A stretch of 64,000 bases of DNA from Paramecium tetraurelia. Lineage: Eukaryota; Ciliophora; Oligohymenophorea; Peniculida; Parameciidae. The stretch's first letter is position 1, and the number at the start of each line of letters is the position of its first letter. The notes beneath the pieces were generated by a model. That model did no database searches, had not been told where the DNA came from, and saw only the letters and a list, made by a program, of their open reading frames with translations. The stretch covers positions 1-64,000 of the forward strand of contig NW_001799008.1 of the NCBI RefSeq assembly GCF_000165425.1, in the 5' to 3' direction. Below, piece by piece: positions 12,514 through 27,482 of the stretch. The translations under genes and the position numbers were made by a program.

Positions 12514-13003
12514 ATTTTAGAAATTAATAACTGAATTTGAATGAATAAATTCTAGTTATATTTTAATATTGTATATGTATTGCTAATTCAATTGTGAAGG
12601 TTCAAAATAATAAAAACTGTTGTTCCCATAGATGCAGACTACCCCCCAAAGCTCATAGAAACCTCTAAATTCAGCATGATATTATCGAATCACTTTACCT
12701 GTGTGTTTCATTGCAAATAGGAAGATTGGCACTTTATTTGTAATTGCAAAATTTTTAATATCCAAAGGTACCAACATTAAATTTAATTGGTCAGTTCTTG
12801 TGGCAGATGAATTATACATTCCCTCACATTATGGATTTGATTATGAAATACAGTAAGAACATGATTAATAAACATCAGATGAATCATCAAAAATAATACC
12901 TTCCCTTTCTGGAGATAGATATATGGCTATTAGCTCTTCCATAATGCATTTAATTATGAGTGACAGTATATATCAGCCAAAATATATACAAAATTGTATC
13001 ACA

Positions 13004-13087
13004 GCCTGTTTGCCCGAGCTGGTTAAGGGGGCAGACTTAAGATCTGCTGGAGCCTACTCCGCGTCGGTTCGAATCCGACAGCAGGCA
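13004..13087 (+). tRNA. tRNA-Leu (TAA anticodon)
   Basis: Class II tRNA: acceptor GCCTGTT/AGCAGGC with discriminator A, anticodon stem GCAGA/TCTGC around loop CTTAAGA (anticodon TAA), a long variable arm (TGGAGCCTACTCCGC), and T arm GTCGG-TTCGAAT-CCGAC. No intron. A T-rich run follows as the likely terminator. Confidence 0.97.
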
Positions 13088-13149
13088 ATTTTTATTTTTT
13101 TTATAACTTAATACAAGTGAAATTAATATTAATTAATATTTACTTAAAT

Positions 13150-14460
13150 TCTAGTAGAAAACATTTCATCTTTAAAATTATAGAAGGAATCATTAAATAA
13201 GTGGATTAAGTAGTTTTTGTTTGCGTTGTTGTAGGAAAATAAAACTCCTTCTGAAATTGAAGAGAAATAGAAGCAAACAATAAATTACTTAAAACAATAG
13301 AATTTATGTATCAAATATATACTGCTAGTGGTAATCATTTAGTTATATAATATTAACTCATTTTTAACTTTAGAAATTATTTTAATAAAGAAGATTTATA
13401 ATAAATAAATAGAAAAACAAAAATAATAAATTGAGTAAACTTCATTGGTTTATTAGAGGATGCTATAAGGGATACAACTTAAAAGTTAATATTCCAAAAA
13501 AGTAATTAAAAGTTATTGAGACGTTGTAAGAGGAAACATAAATTAATGATCTATTTTTAATATCTCACTCTAATTAGTCATTGTTTGGCTAGGGATATCC
13601 AAATCATATCATGAAAAGAACATAATGAGGGGAGAAAAGTTAATAAAAAATACTATAATCTTCAAAAAACATATGATATCTTAATTAATATAGAATTTTA
13701 GATATGTTGCTTCTCTATTCTTATACTCTAACATCTTATTGCAATGTTTATTAAACTATAATTTCTCAGAAAACATCTCACTAATGAAACAGATTATTAA
13801 TATATCAATAAAAGAAGACGACGATTAATTTAATACTAATGAATGTAAAATTAGGATAAATTAATAAAATAAATATAATCGAATAGCTAGAGCAGAATCA
13901 TGTAAAAAATGGAATAGGAACCGGAATAATCATAAATGAATTTGAGAATTGAACAAAGAAGAAAAAATTAATCTACACAAACCACAATTGATTAGGAATC
14001 AAATTATAAATGTTTATAACATCTAAGGCACAGCATACTAAGAGAAAAGAAACAAAACCAGAAAAGCAAGAGAGTGAATCAGAGGTATAAAATAAATACA
14101 TAATAATTTTTGCATCAAACTTTGATTAATTACGCAAAAGTTTTATATTTATTATTCAAAATAATGGATTAATTCTTAATTGGCTAATTAATGAAAATAG
14201 AATAAAATACTTTTTATTAAATGCAAACTTAAAGCAAGCAAAAATATTTGGGTTAAATTTCTATTTGGAGTCTTTTATAGAATGGTTGTTTCACTATGAA
14301 TACTTAATTTTTTTACTTGATAGATAGGATTCTACCTTTTAAATTTATTTCAGAATATCGATTTATTGAAACCCTTAACTTATAAGGGAGAAGTTTGAGT
14401 TAATCATCTTATGGCTAATCTTTCGAGACTGAATAGGATTTGTCAACAGCTCAAGATTGA
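13150..14460 (+). other. Coding-like plus-strand region, exon structure unresolved
   Basis: Open plus-strand pieces look like protein: EENKTPSEIEEKQKQ near 13235, HWFIRGCYKGYNLKVNIPKK near 13445, NILLQCLLNYNFSENISLMK near 13725, SKAQHTKRKETKPEKQESES near 14025, and a Ser/Gln-rich tail GRSLSQSSYGQSFETEQ ending at TGA 14458-14460. Candidate introns such as a 21-nt GTATCA...CTAG at 13308 exist, but several frames are open at once and I cannot choose a single path. No domain recognised. Could be one multi-exon gene or a decaying one. Confidence 0.35.
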
Positions 14461-14646
14461 TATGTTTATTTTTTAGTTTGTTGATTATTCATCATAGAAA
14501 TGATATGAAAAAGTGTATATATTGTGGATAAAAATACTTATCGTAATTAAAGAAATAAATAATGATTTAATTATTAAATAAATAATCTCGGATATTTATA
14601 TTAAAAATGTATTTAATAAATTATTGTTTAAATTTATTAAAAAGTT

Positions 14647-15131
14647 ATGCTGGTGGATTCAATGGATTAGTCAACTCATAAAACAAAATGTGAAAGTGAA
14701 TGTTTAAATTTTAATTAATTAGGATTAGAACCAAAATATAATCTAAAAATGAACTATAAACTCGAGGTTAGGAAATAACATCTTCTCGCCTAGTTCCTTT
14801 AAGCTAAATTAGATGATACACATAGGTGCATAGCAAGGCTGTCAAAATAAGTATCCAATAATGAGGTATTTGTATAACTTATATTTTAATTTATTAATTG
14901 CTCGTTATTATTATTGTTGTTATTTTAATTTATTTATATTAGGTATTACATAAACGAATCTCGAGAAAGAATTGCATAATGAAACCTTTCAAATGTTCTA
15001 ATTGTGCACACACTTATTCTTCAAAAGCAGCTCTAAAGCAGCATCAGAAACTAAAGCATTCTTAAGAATAAACTCCAATCACTCAGCCCTTAGATCAATT
15101 AAAAGTAGTTGAACCATTAATTGAAATATGA
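14647..15131 (+). CDS. C2H2 zinc-finger protein
   Basis: The secure part is the 3' exon from the ATG at 14979, 50 residues, holding one C2H2 finger KPFKCSNCAHTYSSKAAL followed by KQHQKLKH (Cys-x2-Cys-x12-His-x4-His), a DNA or RNA-binding fold. A 5' exon 14647-14865 (MLVDSMDQSTHKTKCESECL...) joins it in frame if 14866-14942 is removed, giving 135 residues, but that intron would be 77 nt, far above the 20-35 nt seen elsewhere here. Either the intron is exceptional or the short form starts at 14979 and the upstream exon belongs to something else. Stop TGA at 15129-15131. Confidence 0.6.
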
Positions 15132-15266
15132 AATTAAGTTTGTAAACCCTTATGTTTCTTCATCGTATAATTTTGGAGATTTATAAAATTCTGATTAAAA
15201 AAACCATATTCTAAAATTTAACTTAATATTTAAGTTTAAATAATTAATATTAGTTGTGCATCTAAA

Positions 15267-18414
<3,148 letters not shown>

Positions 18415-18431
18415 TATTGTTAACATATAGT

Positions 18432-19005
18432 TCATTATTTCTTCTTATTCGAACCAATCAATTTTTATGCTTTCAACACTAATTATTTGTGATAGTCTAT
18501 AAGAGCACTAGTAGATAATTTAGATATGGGAGTGTTCCTAGTTCCTTTCTTATCAGAGTCTCCATTAAACGAATACAGTAAATAACGACTATTTGTCGAA
18601 GGTGTGCGTGTCGGAGATTTTGGAGATGTGTCTACTTTCGGTATGTGGCTTTATCGTCTTGATATATAAGGATTGTGCAAAGGTTTTTAAAACCTAGTTG
18701 CCTTATTGCCCAAATGAGGTTGCGATAATACTCTTGCTCTATTTTACTAGAAACTATTGGAAATTGGATGTTTCTGATCTAGAAATTAGGTTAAGTAAGT
18801 CTTCATTTCATTTGATTCTTACCTCCATATTTTTAGGGTTTTGCATGCTCATCATAATCAGTTATTAGAGTCGACTGCGTTCATCTTAGTAGTATGATTT
18901 GTTGGTGCTGCTTGTGTTCGCTTTCGTTGATTGCTTTGCCTCACGATCTGTCCGCATTTTGGCCGATTTAATCATCACATAGTGCTCTTTGGTTGTAATT
19001 AACAT
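18432..19005 (-). CDS. Basic Ser/Thr-rich hypothetical protein
   Basis: Unknown, 183 residues. Start ATG at 19005; the 22-nt intron 18801-18822 (GTAAGA...GAAG) has an AAG acceptor and is needed to join the two open frames. The N-terminal third is basic (IKSAKMRTDREAKQSTKAN), the rest carries many Ser-Pro and Thr-Pro sites (KVDTSPKSPTRTPSTNS), suggesting a phosphorylated, disordered protein. The C-terminus ends in KKKQ. No domain. Tail-to-tail with ISWI. It shares a 481-bp AT-rich upstream gap with the divergent gene at 19487. Confidence 0.7.
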
Positions 19006-19486
19006 ATAATATATTGCATAATTAAATTTATTCATAAGTTATTTGAAACAGTACAATTATCTAATTTATTACTCTGAACTAAAATACAACTTCATCAATT
19101 CAACTTCGCTCCTTACAATTTAGAATCAATTCCAACTTAAAGTAAATGCAATAAATTGAAAAAATAATAATGTGGAAGTTGAACTACTTATTATTATTTA
19201 AAAGAGTAAAAATTAAAAATCGCATCAAATATCGATTATTTTTCTTAAATTAAAGTATTCAATAAATCAAAGGAAGACGATGCATAAAATGATAATTGAA
19301 AAAAGAGATCCAAATATTATTCAAATTATATCTAATATTTCAATATCGATTATATCGAATTCTCTTCATGAATGTAGTGCTAATTTCATTCACCTATGTC
19401 TTTAAGTCCTTATTATAATAAATATAAAAAGCTTTTGTGTATGTTGAAATTTTATTATTTTTAATTGATATTATAATAAAATAAAT
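19006..19486. other. Divergent intergenic region
   Basis: AT-rich gap between two divergent start codons at 19005 and 19487, so it should hold both promoters. I see no coding stretch, RNA gene or repeat in it. Confidence 0.5.
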
Positions 19487-21210
19487 ATGTCACAAGTCGA
19501 TAGAGAGTTAGATTAATTATTTGAATTGTTTAAAGACAAAAAGACAAAGCTATTTTCAGTTGACTAATTTATTGCTTCATTGCAATCAGCAGGTATTGAA
19601 ATTGTTAATGATCTAGACTTGACTCAAAGCACAAAGATTTTATAGGAAAGAATAGCTTAATTAAAAAAATAGCAATTAACAAAGCAAGAAGTACAGCAAT
19701 TGTTTTAAAACGATATAAAAAATGTAACGAGATTAATAAATATAAGAGAGAGATGTGAGTCTTGCAATATTCAAATCCATTTAGAAAAAAGACTAAAGCC
19801 ATATTACTGTTGACGATCTCATTCTTCTTAATAAGAGTCATAATTTAGGCTACAGCAATGATCAATTGAATTTCATTATGAAATATTTAGGAAGATAGAA
19901 TCAAATAACAAGTGATTAATTTGTTCAATTGCTTCAATAATAGCAGAATTGAATATTATGTTGAAATAATATACAATATATCAATATTTTTATGTTCTCT
20001 AGCATTACTATTTGTATTAAGTCGCCTCATTTTATACAAAACAAGAATACAATAATTGTTAAATATAATGATTTAAAATTTTGATTTAAAAGCTGAAATT
20101 CAGAAGTATCAATTTAAGCATTCATTACTATTGGAAGTATTAGTTAATAATGAGAAAAAGATATAACCATAAACATTTTTAGACGTAAACATAATTATTC
20201 AAATATCTAAAGCTAATACAAAATTACAATAATTCCCAGATTGATGATCTCAAATTCATTAAGGAGTATAACCAATATCTATACAAAAATGAACTATCCA
20301 TATAAGATTCATATATAGTGTATAATGAAGTCATTCATAAGAACTTTGATAAAATTGAATTATAAATTAGAAAGATAATAGATTTGCTATCCTTGATACA
20401 TTAATAACTAAATCTTAAAATTAAGTAATTGGAATAGTATGAGGAAGTTTATATAATTTTAGATGATGAGAAAGTTGGATATTTGTGTGAGGATTAAGTG
20501 TTGTTTTTATTTTTTAGTTTATTCTTAATAGAGAAACCAATTGAATAGAATATTGATATATATGCATGTTTCAAATCATTTTGGTTGGGGATACAGTAAT
20601 ATAATAAAGTAATTAGTGCTGTTAATTTAGGTGTCATTTAGAACTTTCAAATAGTTTTTATTCAAACAACATTACAATTCTGATATTATAATATAAAATT
20701 TAAATAGAATTTTAACTATGTTTGAATTGGAAAGAGTTCCAAATATAAGGATGGACATTTTGAAGTATTTAGCAGCAAAATATCACTATGATAATATCAT
20801 TGAAATTGCTGTAGAATTATTGATAAAGTTACCGATTGAATATGCTAATGTTGAGAAGATCAATAAAGAAAACGAGGAAAATATATTCATATCCTCCTTT
20901 ATCAAGCTGTATCATTTGGCAATCATTAAGTATTTATGAATTTAATTTTATATGTATATAGAGAAATTTAGACAATGTTTTATGGGAGAGTAAATTTAAT
21001 CACAAATCATTGAACAAAAGGAAAGAGATCAAAATTGGTTTTACAGAACATTTATCAAAAATAGTCATAGGATTAAGCAACAACCAAACCAACCAAAGAC
21101 TATTAATGTTGATCTTACTATATTTTCAAAAGAATCTCCCACAAAATAACGTTAAAGAAAGGACATGTATAAGTGAAGTATTGAAAGTCATTTTTACAGA
21201 ACTCCATTAA
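19487..21210 (+). CDS. EF-hand-like hypothetical protein, exons partly unresolved
   Basis: Starts MSQVDRELDQLFELFKDKKT and continues with paired EF-hand-like helices: FSVDQFIASLQSAG and, after a likely 25-nt intron near 19727, SHITVDDLILLNKSHNL and ITSDQFVQLLQ. The loops lack a full set of acidic calcium ligands, as in calcyphosin-like pseudo EF-hands. Later open stretches (DDLKFIKEYNQYLYKNELS, QNLNRILTMFELERVPNIRM, DNVLWESKFNHKSLNKRKE) look like a helical repeat protein. One canonical 22-nt intron at 20610-20631 joins two of them cleanly; other joins are unresolved, so the protein sequence is incomplete. The stop codon is not located with confidence: the last frame runs on into the 3' end of the opposite-strand MORN gene. 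Confidence 0.5.
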
Positions 21211-22337
21211 TCCATTCTCCTTGAGTTTGTTTACCATTCTATTCAAAAATTATTCCTCTTCCATGCATCAAACCATTACTCCAAAAACCAACATATCTTC
21301 TACCATCAGGCCATTCAAATGTTCCAAGACCACATTTCTAATTTTTAAAATACCATCCTGAATACTTTTTCCCATTTGGCCAACTAAATTCTCCTTCACC
21401 ATGCATCATATCATCTCTAAATTATCCAATATACTAATTTTATGATTATTATTATATACTTTTTTGCCATTTGATTTCACATATTCACCAAATCCATCCA
21501 TGCAATTATTAACAAACTCTCCAACATAATGTGATCCATCAGCCCAAATAAATGTGCCTCTACCATGTTTTTTTCCCAACACATAATCACCTTCATATTT
21601 TGCTCCATCTGCCCACACTTCACTTCCTTTTCCGTATTATTTATCACATTTCCACTCTCCTTAAAAGACACCCCCATTATTTTTTCTATAAACTCCATAC
21701 CCTTCCAATCTACCTTCATTGAAATTACCTTCATAGAAATCCCCATTTTAATGAAGGAATCTCCCATAACCATGTGGTTAATTCATCCTCCAATCTCTAA
21801 TTAAATGTATATGCAAGATCAATACCCTTCATAAATGGAGCCATTCTTGTAGTAATATCTTCCCTTTCCATTCCTCCTACAATTTACAATTTCCCCTGCA
21901 TAAATTGATCCATCCCTATATTAATAAACTGCAAAGTCTTTTATCTCAAAACTTTCAAGTGGTTCCATTTCATCAAATTTACAACTAGATAATTGAGGTT
22001 ATGCAAGTTCTATAAAAGTTAAACTGTCTTAAGAATTAATTTAAACCGGCTATTACTGTAACGAATTTTCCTAATTGATAGTAAAACCAGGTTTTCTCTT
22101 TTAATAGTTTTTCCTCTATCTGTATCCCTTCCAATTTTTTTGAATCTAAATTGCTTTTTCTGAATATTAAATATCCTTCTTTCTTTGTGATTCATAGTTA
22201 AAATTAGAGATGACTTATTAAAAGTTTTTAGGGGAGCTGTGTGCTGAGAGCATATTTTCCTATTTGTTGCTTAAATTGATTTCCTAATTATTAGATGATA
22301 ATTAGGTACAACAAGAATTATTTTGAATAGAACCCAT
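21188..22337 (-). CDS. IQ motif plus MORN-repeat protein with acylated N-terminus
   Basis: 364 residues, introns 21797-21825 and 21434-21459. The start [10 protein letters not shown] has Gly2 and paired Cys, a signal for myristoylation and palmitoylation, so it is likely tethered to membrane. An IQ calmodulin-binding motif follows (about residues 70-90: [18 protein letters not shown]). The rest is a run of MORN repeats, each near YEGDW..N..HGYGRF, for example [12 protein letters not shown] and [14 protein letters not shown], about eight in all. MORN proteins scaffold membranes and cytoskeleton, and in ciliates many sit in the cortex or basal bodies; the precise role here is unknown. The 3' end faces and may overlap the gene on the other strand. 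Confidence 0.9.
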
Positions 22338-22392
22338 ATTTTTATTAAAATATTCAATAAATTATATTAATTTTAAATGTTTTTATAAGATC

Positions 22393-22710
22393 TCAATCAA
22401 ATTCATCATCTTCCTCATCATCATCATCCTCAACTTCCTGTGCTAATTAACCCAACTTAAAAGATAAATCTTATTCAAATTTTTTGGAATACAACTAAGA
22501 ATGTTTGTTTAATAATTATTCCATATTTTCAAATACTTCATTGTATTTCAAAACCTTTATTCCTTTATAAATGTCGCACTCTAAATCCAACTCCTCCCCT
22601 TCCAATGTAATGATCTGTACTTTTGTGATGGTATTCACTGTTTCACCAATTTATAGTTTGGATACATAGTTAAACTTGATATATTCTTCAAATTCTTTAT
22701 TGAAATCCAT
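22393..22710 (-). CDS. GSKIP-domain-like small acidic protein (tentative)
   Basis: 105 residues in a single exon. The central block VQIITLEGEELDLECDIYKG then FENMEQLLNKHSQLYSKKF and DLSFKLGQLA resembles the GSKIP fold (GSK3-beta interaction protein; also the N-terminal part of CLU), where a beta hairpin is followed by helices with the pattern F..L..LL...S..Y...F...L. The C-terminus is a run of Asp/Glu. The assignment rests on pattern only. It lies 55 nt beyond the start of the MORN gene on the same strand. Confidence 0.5.
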
Positions 22711-22866
22711 TTCTAATTAAATTATATATATATAATTGATAAAAAAAAGTAGATTTTCATCCCACATTTGATAAAAATGCCTAACTAATACAAACTCAAT
22801 CAAAAATATTATTCTCTTACTCCCTTTAATCCTTCCTATAAATTTCGAATTTTTACTACTTGGTTC

Positions 22867-23424
22867 TCATTTATAGTTTATATATTTTAAATGCTCTATT
22901 ATAATAATATTATATAATACACTAATTCTTCTACAGTTTCCAATTTTAAATATCTTTTTATTTTTGTTCTTATTTAGCAATTTAACCTTCTCAAGAAATC
23001 TTAAAAATTGATGTTCCTTAGATTTCTTATTCAAATAAACATAACAATCAGCGGTTCTGTAATAAACTAAATATAATTGATGAAGCCACATACCGTCAAT
23101 CAGTTCTGAATATTTGACACTCGAGGAGTTTATTATCCAAAAATGAAAATGAGTCTCCTTGGACTCTGAAAATTCCAATTTCGAACAATACTCCAAATGA
23201 TAATTTTTCTTAGGCTTTCTAAATGCTCCACAATATTTAAACACTTGGTCAATTTTATCGAGATTGTCTACAACTAATACATTGATGTTGCTCTGCTCCT
23301 TCTTCTCTTATTCCTCCTCAAAGGATGAAGTCTATGAAATGTTAATCACATAAAATTACATTTGTGTCTTTTTCTGAATTATCAAGTCCTCTCTACTAGC
23401 CCGCAATTTCTTATTGTGTCCCAT
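22867..23424 (-). CDS. Hypothetical protein
   Basis: 185 residues in a single exon from ATG at 23424 to TGA 22867-22869. Basic N-terminus (MGHNKKLRASREDL), an acidic linker (SFEEEQEKKEQ), then a mixed region with several aromatic residues (THFHFWIINSSS, GMWLHQLYLVYYRTADCYVY). Two Cys (KYCGAF, EYCSKL) precede it. I recognise no domain. MGHN at the start is a weak myristoylation candidate. Divergent from the TPR gene at 23600. Confidence 0.65.
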
Positions 23425-23599
23425 AATATACTAGTTCTTATTGCCAGGACATTTTGGCTAGTTAAATATACTCTTCAAGGGAATCTGCATGCAAGGCTCC
23501 TAATCTTTTACGCATATCTGAATTTGTTATTTTTAAATAATAAATTATCCCAATATATTTGTGCAATCAATTTCAAATAAAAACATACATGTATAATCA

Positions 23600-26500
23600 A
23601 TGCTAAGTTTAGGTAATTCAAATCTCCAAAATCAAGGAAATTCAAATAAAACAGGAATCCCTTCAAAGAACCTCCCATCATTGTGTTTACAAGTGAAACT
23701 CCATCTCACAATCAAAGTAACATATTCATTGTCTATACAATCAATTCAGGATCACAATCTAGTGTATTCTAGTCAAACTAGTCCATCAAGAAGAACCTAA
23801 GATCAACAAGTTAAAATAGATGCAGAATTAAGACCGATCAACAAATTCACTTTTCATTATCTTCGCACAAATACAAGAATAAAGACTCTACTATCTCACT
23901 ATGTTCTTCCTTCAACCAGACGAACTCAAAACTACTAAAATATAATCACTCTACTAATTTTCAGTTTAGTAATTTTATTCATATATTTATTAGTTGATTC
24001 AAATCAACAGTAAAATAATATAGACCCTTTCGATTTAAAATTAGGGAAGAGCTTGTTTAAATAAGACAGAATCCAAGAGGCATTGATAATATTCGAAAAT
24101 TATTTGGTATCTTACGGAATCCATCCTGAAGCACTTTATTTATCAGCACTTTGTTATCAACAACAGAATCAATATGATAAATTGATATAATAATTAGAAA
24201 AATTGATTTCCGTATTCCCAACATTCCAAAGGGATGCTTATTTGATATTGGCTAACACTCTGGCTTAAATGAATAGAATTCAAGATTCTATCAACAATTT
24301 AACGCTGGCAATCAGTAATTTTAATAGATTTTATGATGCAGTATTATTAAGAGCATAATTGTATTTAAAGTCTAAATTTACACATAAAGCTATATAAGAT
24401 TTTAATTAATTAATTTTAATTAACCCAAAAAAATCAATCGCGTATCTTGGTTTAAGTGATTGCTTTGCATAATTGAACTAATTGCAATTGGCTTTCAACA
24501 ATTTGAATAAAGCTCTTTAATTAGATTTAGTGTCCAATCCTAAACCAATAATAATAAAACTATTTTGGTTATTTTTTGATGTCTCAGATTACAGACAGTC
24601 AAACTATTACTTGGACATTTTAAAATAGATGTATTCAGAAGATTCAGAATCCGCGTATTTAAAAGGGCTTTGGTTCAAGAAACAAAGTACGAATATATCC
24701 TATACTAGATCATACTTAGGAAGCTTATCTTGCATTTGAATAGGCAGTTTAGTACAACAATAATAAATTATGCACTACATATGCACTTTTAGAAATAGTA
24801 AAACTTGAAATTGATAAAAACAATTATTATTCTGCTTCTCATTATTTAGAAAGAAAGGTAATTTTAGATGTTTTTAATGATTAATTTACATAAATCGATC
24901 TCTTTGTAGAAGGAACTCTACTCCTGATGAAAAAATAATTTGATAAAGGTGTCGAATCTCTTTCCTAAATGATGTTATATACTAAATAGGAGGATTCATT
25001 AAAAGTCTTAGCTTTACAATTTCGAGCCTATGGATATTTTTGCTTGTCAAATTATCGTCAAGCTCTAAAAGATTTATTAGAATGTGATCAAAACTTATTA
25101 GAAAAAGTAATCTCCCAGTAATAACATAGGCATCTGTTTATAATATATTGTTGTGTCGAGCCATATTAAAATTTGAAGCAGAGGAACTGGATTCTAGCTA
25201 TCAGCTTTTTTCAGAGGCATACGAGGTATTCAAAACTAAGCAAGAACCATACTTTTATTAAGCTACACTATTAATAAGAAAATATTGTATAAATATTAAT
25301 GAGGATAATCGAATTATCTATTTAAATTAAGCCTTAGAGAGTCTATAGAAGGCATTATCGATTCGAGAATCACCAAATGTATTATTTTATAAAGGGATTT
25401 TGAACTTTGCATTAGGCAATCTTGATTAGGCAGAATAGGATTTAGAATAAGCGATTGAAAATTTTAATGAGAATTAAGCATTACACTTCTATGTAAGAGG
25501 ACTATTACGTAATTGTCTCAAATAATATGAAATGGCTATTTTGGACTTTAAAAGTTGTTTGCATATGGAACCAGAAAATTTATAATCTTATTTGAATAAA
25601 TGCAGAGCAGAAATTCATATAGGTGATCTCGAAAATGCCTACCTTGATCTAATGAAGTATGTTGAGAATTGCAAGGAGGAGAATCTCAATTATTAGGTGA
25701 TTGGAATGCTATTTTTTTATATTGGAAGTTTCGAAGAAGCCATTTTCTCTTTAAACATGGATTCAAGCATTGTTGGCCAATATCTAAAGATTAAGGTATT
25801 AATTTTCAACAAAGAGTTGAGTCTGGCTCAATCAGAGTTGCAATTGATTTCAGAGAAGAATTAGAAGGCTATGGCAGATTTTTAATTAGTAAGAATTCTT
25901 AATTTAATGTGTTCGGGTGAAATTTACACAAATTTATAAGACAATATCTCTGTGTTAAGTGGGATATAAATGAATGGATAGGAAGGCGAAATATTCAAAT
26001 AATCCCACATATGGTTTTATTATTGTGTATTGCTCACATATAAGGGGGAATATTAATTGGCCCAAGAGTTTTTGAATCTTTCTTATGAATTGGAGAGAAA
26101 ATCAGAAAATTTTAATAGTAATGATTTTGGGAATCAGATCTACACCTTCAAGGAATATCTGTTTAATAGTGCTTTACTAAATTTAATGATGAATAAAATG
26201 ACAGTGGCTATAGAATTATTAAATACTTTATATGATTAATTAAATTATATGGAAGAGAAAGTTGAATTGTAGATATTTATAAAATAGATAAAAGACGACT
26301 TGCAGGATACGGATAAGAATAAAAAACTAATCACTTACGATGAATTTTATTTGTTTCAGTAAAAAAATCGGCTTAGTTCACTTTTTCCAGTATTGCAGTT
26401 GCCTTTGAAGAAATACAATGTAACAACCAAATTGTCCTTTTGTTTGCCTAGGATTGAGTTTCCCTCTTTAGAATTCGTGTTCGATGAAAAAGTGCTTCAA

Positions 26501-26698
26501 AAAATTTCGGTATCTTTTCTATGTTAGGACTAGCCGTATGTAGTAGAAAATTATCCTGAGGCCCCATGGATCAAGAGGATTAAATAGGCCATAGTATTCA
26601 CTGACAATTTGAGATCGATAGGTGAGGATTTGGAATCTACGATAAGAGAGAAGGAAGAAATTAAGGAAATGAATTAGGTTGAATTTGATGATGAATGA
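23600..26698 (+). CDS. Large membrane-anchored TPR protein
   Basis: 1017 residues; introns 24687-24708 and 25107-25129. The first 115 residues are polar and basic, followed by one hydrophobic helix (ITLLIFSLVILFIYLLV, about 116-132), then tetratricopeptide repeats through most of the protein, for example LYLSALCYQQQNQYDKLI, LHFYVRGLLRNCLKQYEMAI and GILNFALGNLDQAEQDLEQA. The C-terminal about 120 residues are not TPR-like and end acidic. TPRs form protein-binding solenoids; with a single membrane anchor this is likely a scaffold on an internal membrane, partners unknown. Orientation across the membrane cannot be told from sequence. Confidence 0.85.
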
Positions 26699-26871
26699 AT
26701 AAAATTACTGAAAATAATATTGAGTTTATTAAATAAAGATTAAATTAAACATTTGAGAAACGATAAATTTGCACCTTATTTATACTCAAATAAAATGTTA
26801 TGCTAATGTAATTGCTGATATTTGAGCAGTTTTAATCTTTTTTCATCTAAAATTATAAATAATAATTATTC

Positions 26872-27180
26872 ATGGGATAGAGTTGTTGCAACAAGTAAAC
26901 TGTAGAATTGAGTAATGAATAAATGACAGATTGGTGTTAAAATATCGAGGGTGTTAATTTTTGTGAAAATTTGGATGATATTATTCACTCAAATGACTTT
27001 AATTCTAATCATGGCAGAATACTGAGCTCCCAAATAATATTTACATTTTAACAGTAGCCACCTCCTACTCTATCGTAAGAGAGTAGTTGTTACGAAAAAA
27101 TGAACAGTATTTAAAAGTAAAATTTGGACGAGGACAGTCCCACTTTCAAGGGTCAGAGATGCTTATTGTCGGAGAAATGA
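26872..27180 (+). CDS. Small N-acylated protein
   Basis: 102 residues, single exon. Starts MGQSCCNKQ: Gly2 for myristoylation with two Cys for palmitoylation, so probably membrane-attached. The rest is polar with a Gln/Pro stretch (TFQQQPPPTLSQ) and no known domain. It sits about 300 bp upstream of the CDPK, which has a similar acylation signal. The stretch between them contains a second small open frame that I do not call. Confidence 0.6.
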
Positions 27181-27482
27181 GATGAATTTGAAATTACTTA
27201 TATTTTATTCTTGAATGTATTTCATGTTCTTTTTGAGGAATTAAAAAGCTTACGTATATAGATATAATAACCAAATATATACGATTTTGAAAAATAATTA
27301 AATATTTATTATGTGCGATTAAAAAAAGAGCATTTGGAGGAGGACCAATTAACTGAAGGGTGTTAATTTATAAGATGGCAAATTTAGGGAAGATCTGAGC
27401 GAGTCAATATTTGAAGTTAACGATGATTAATTTGTATAAATATCTCAATTTCTAATAATATATATATTATATAATTATACCG

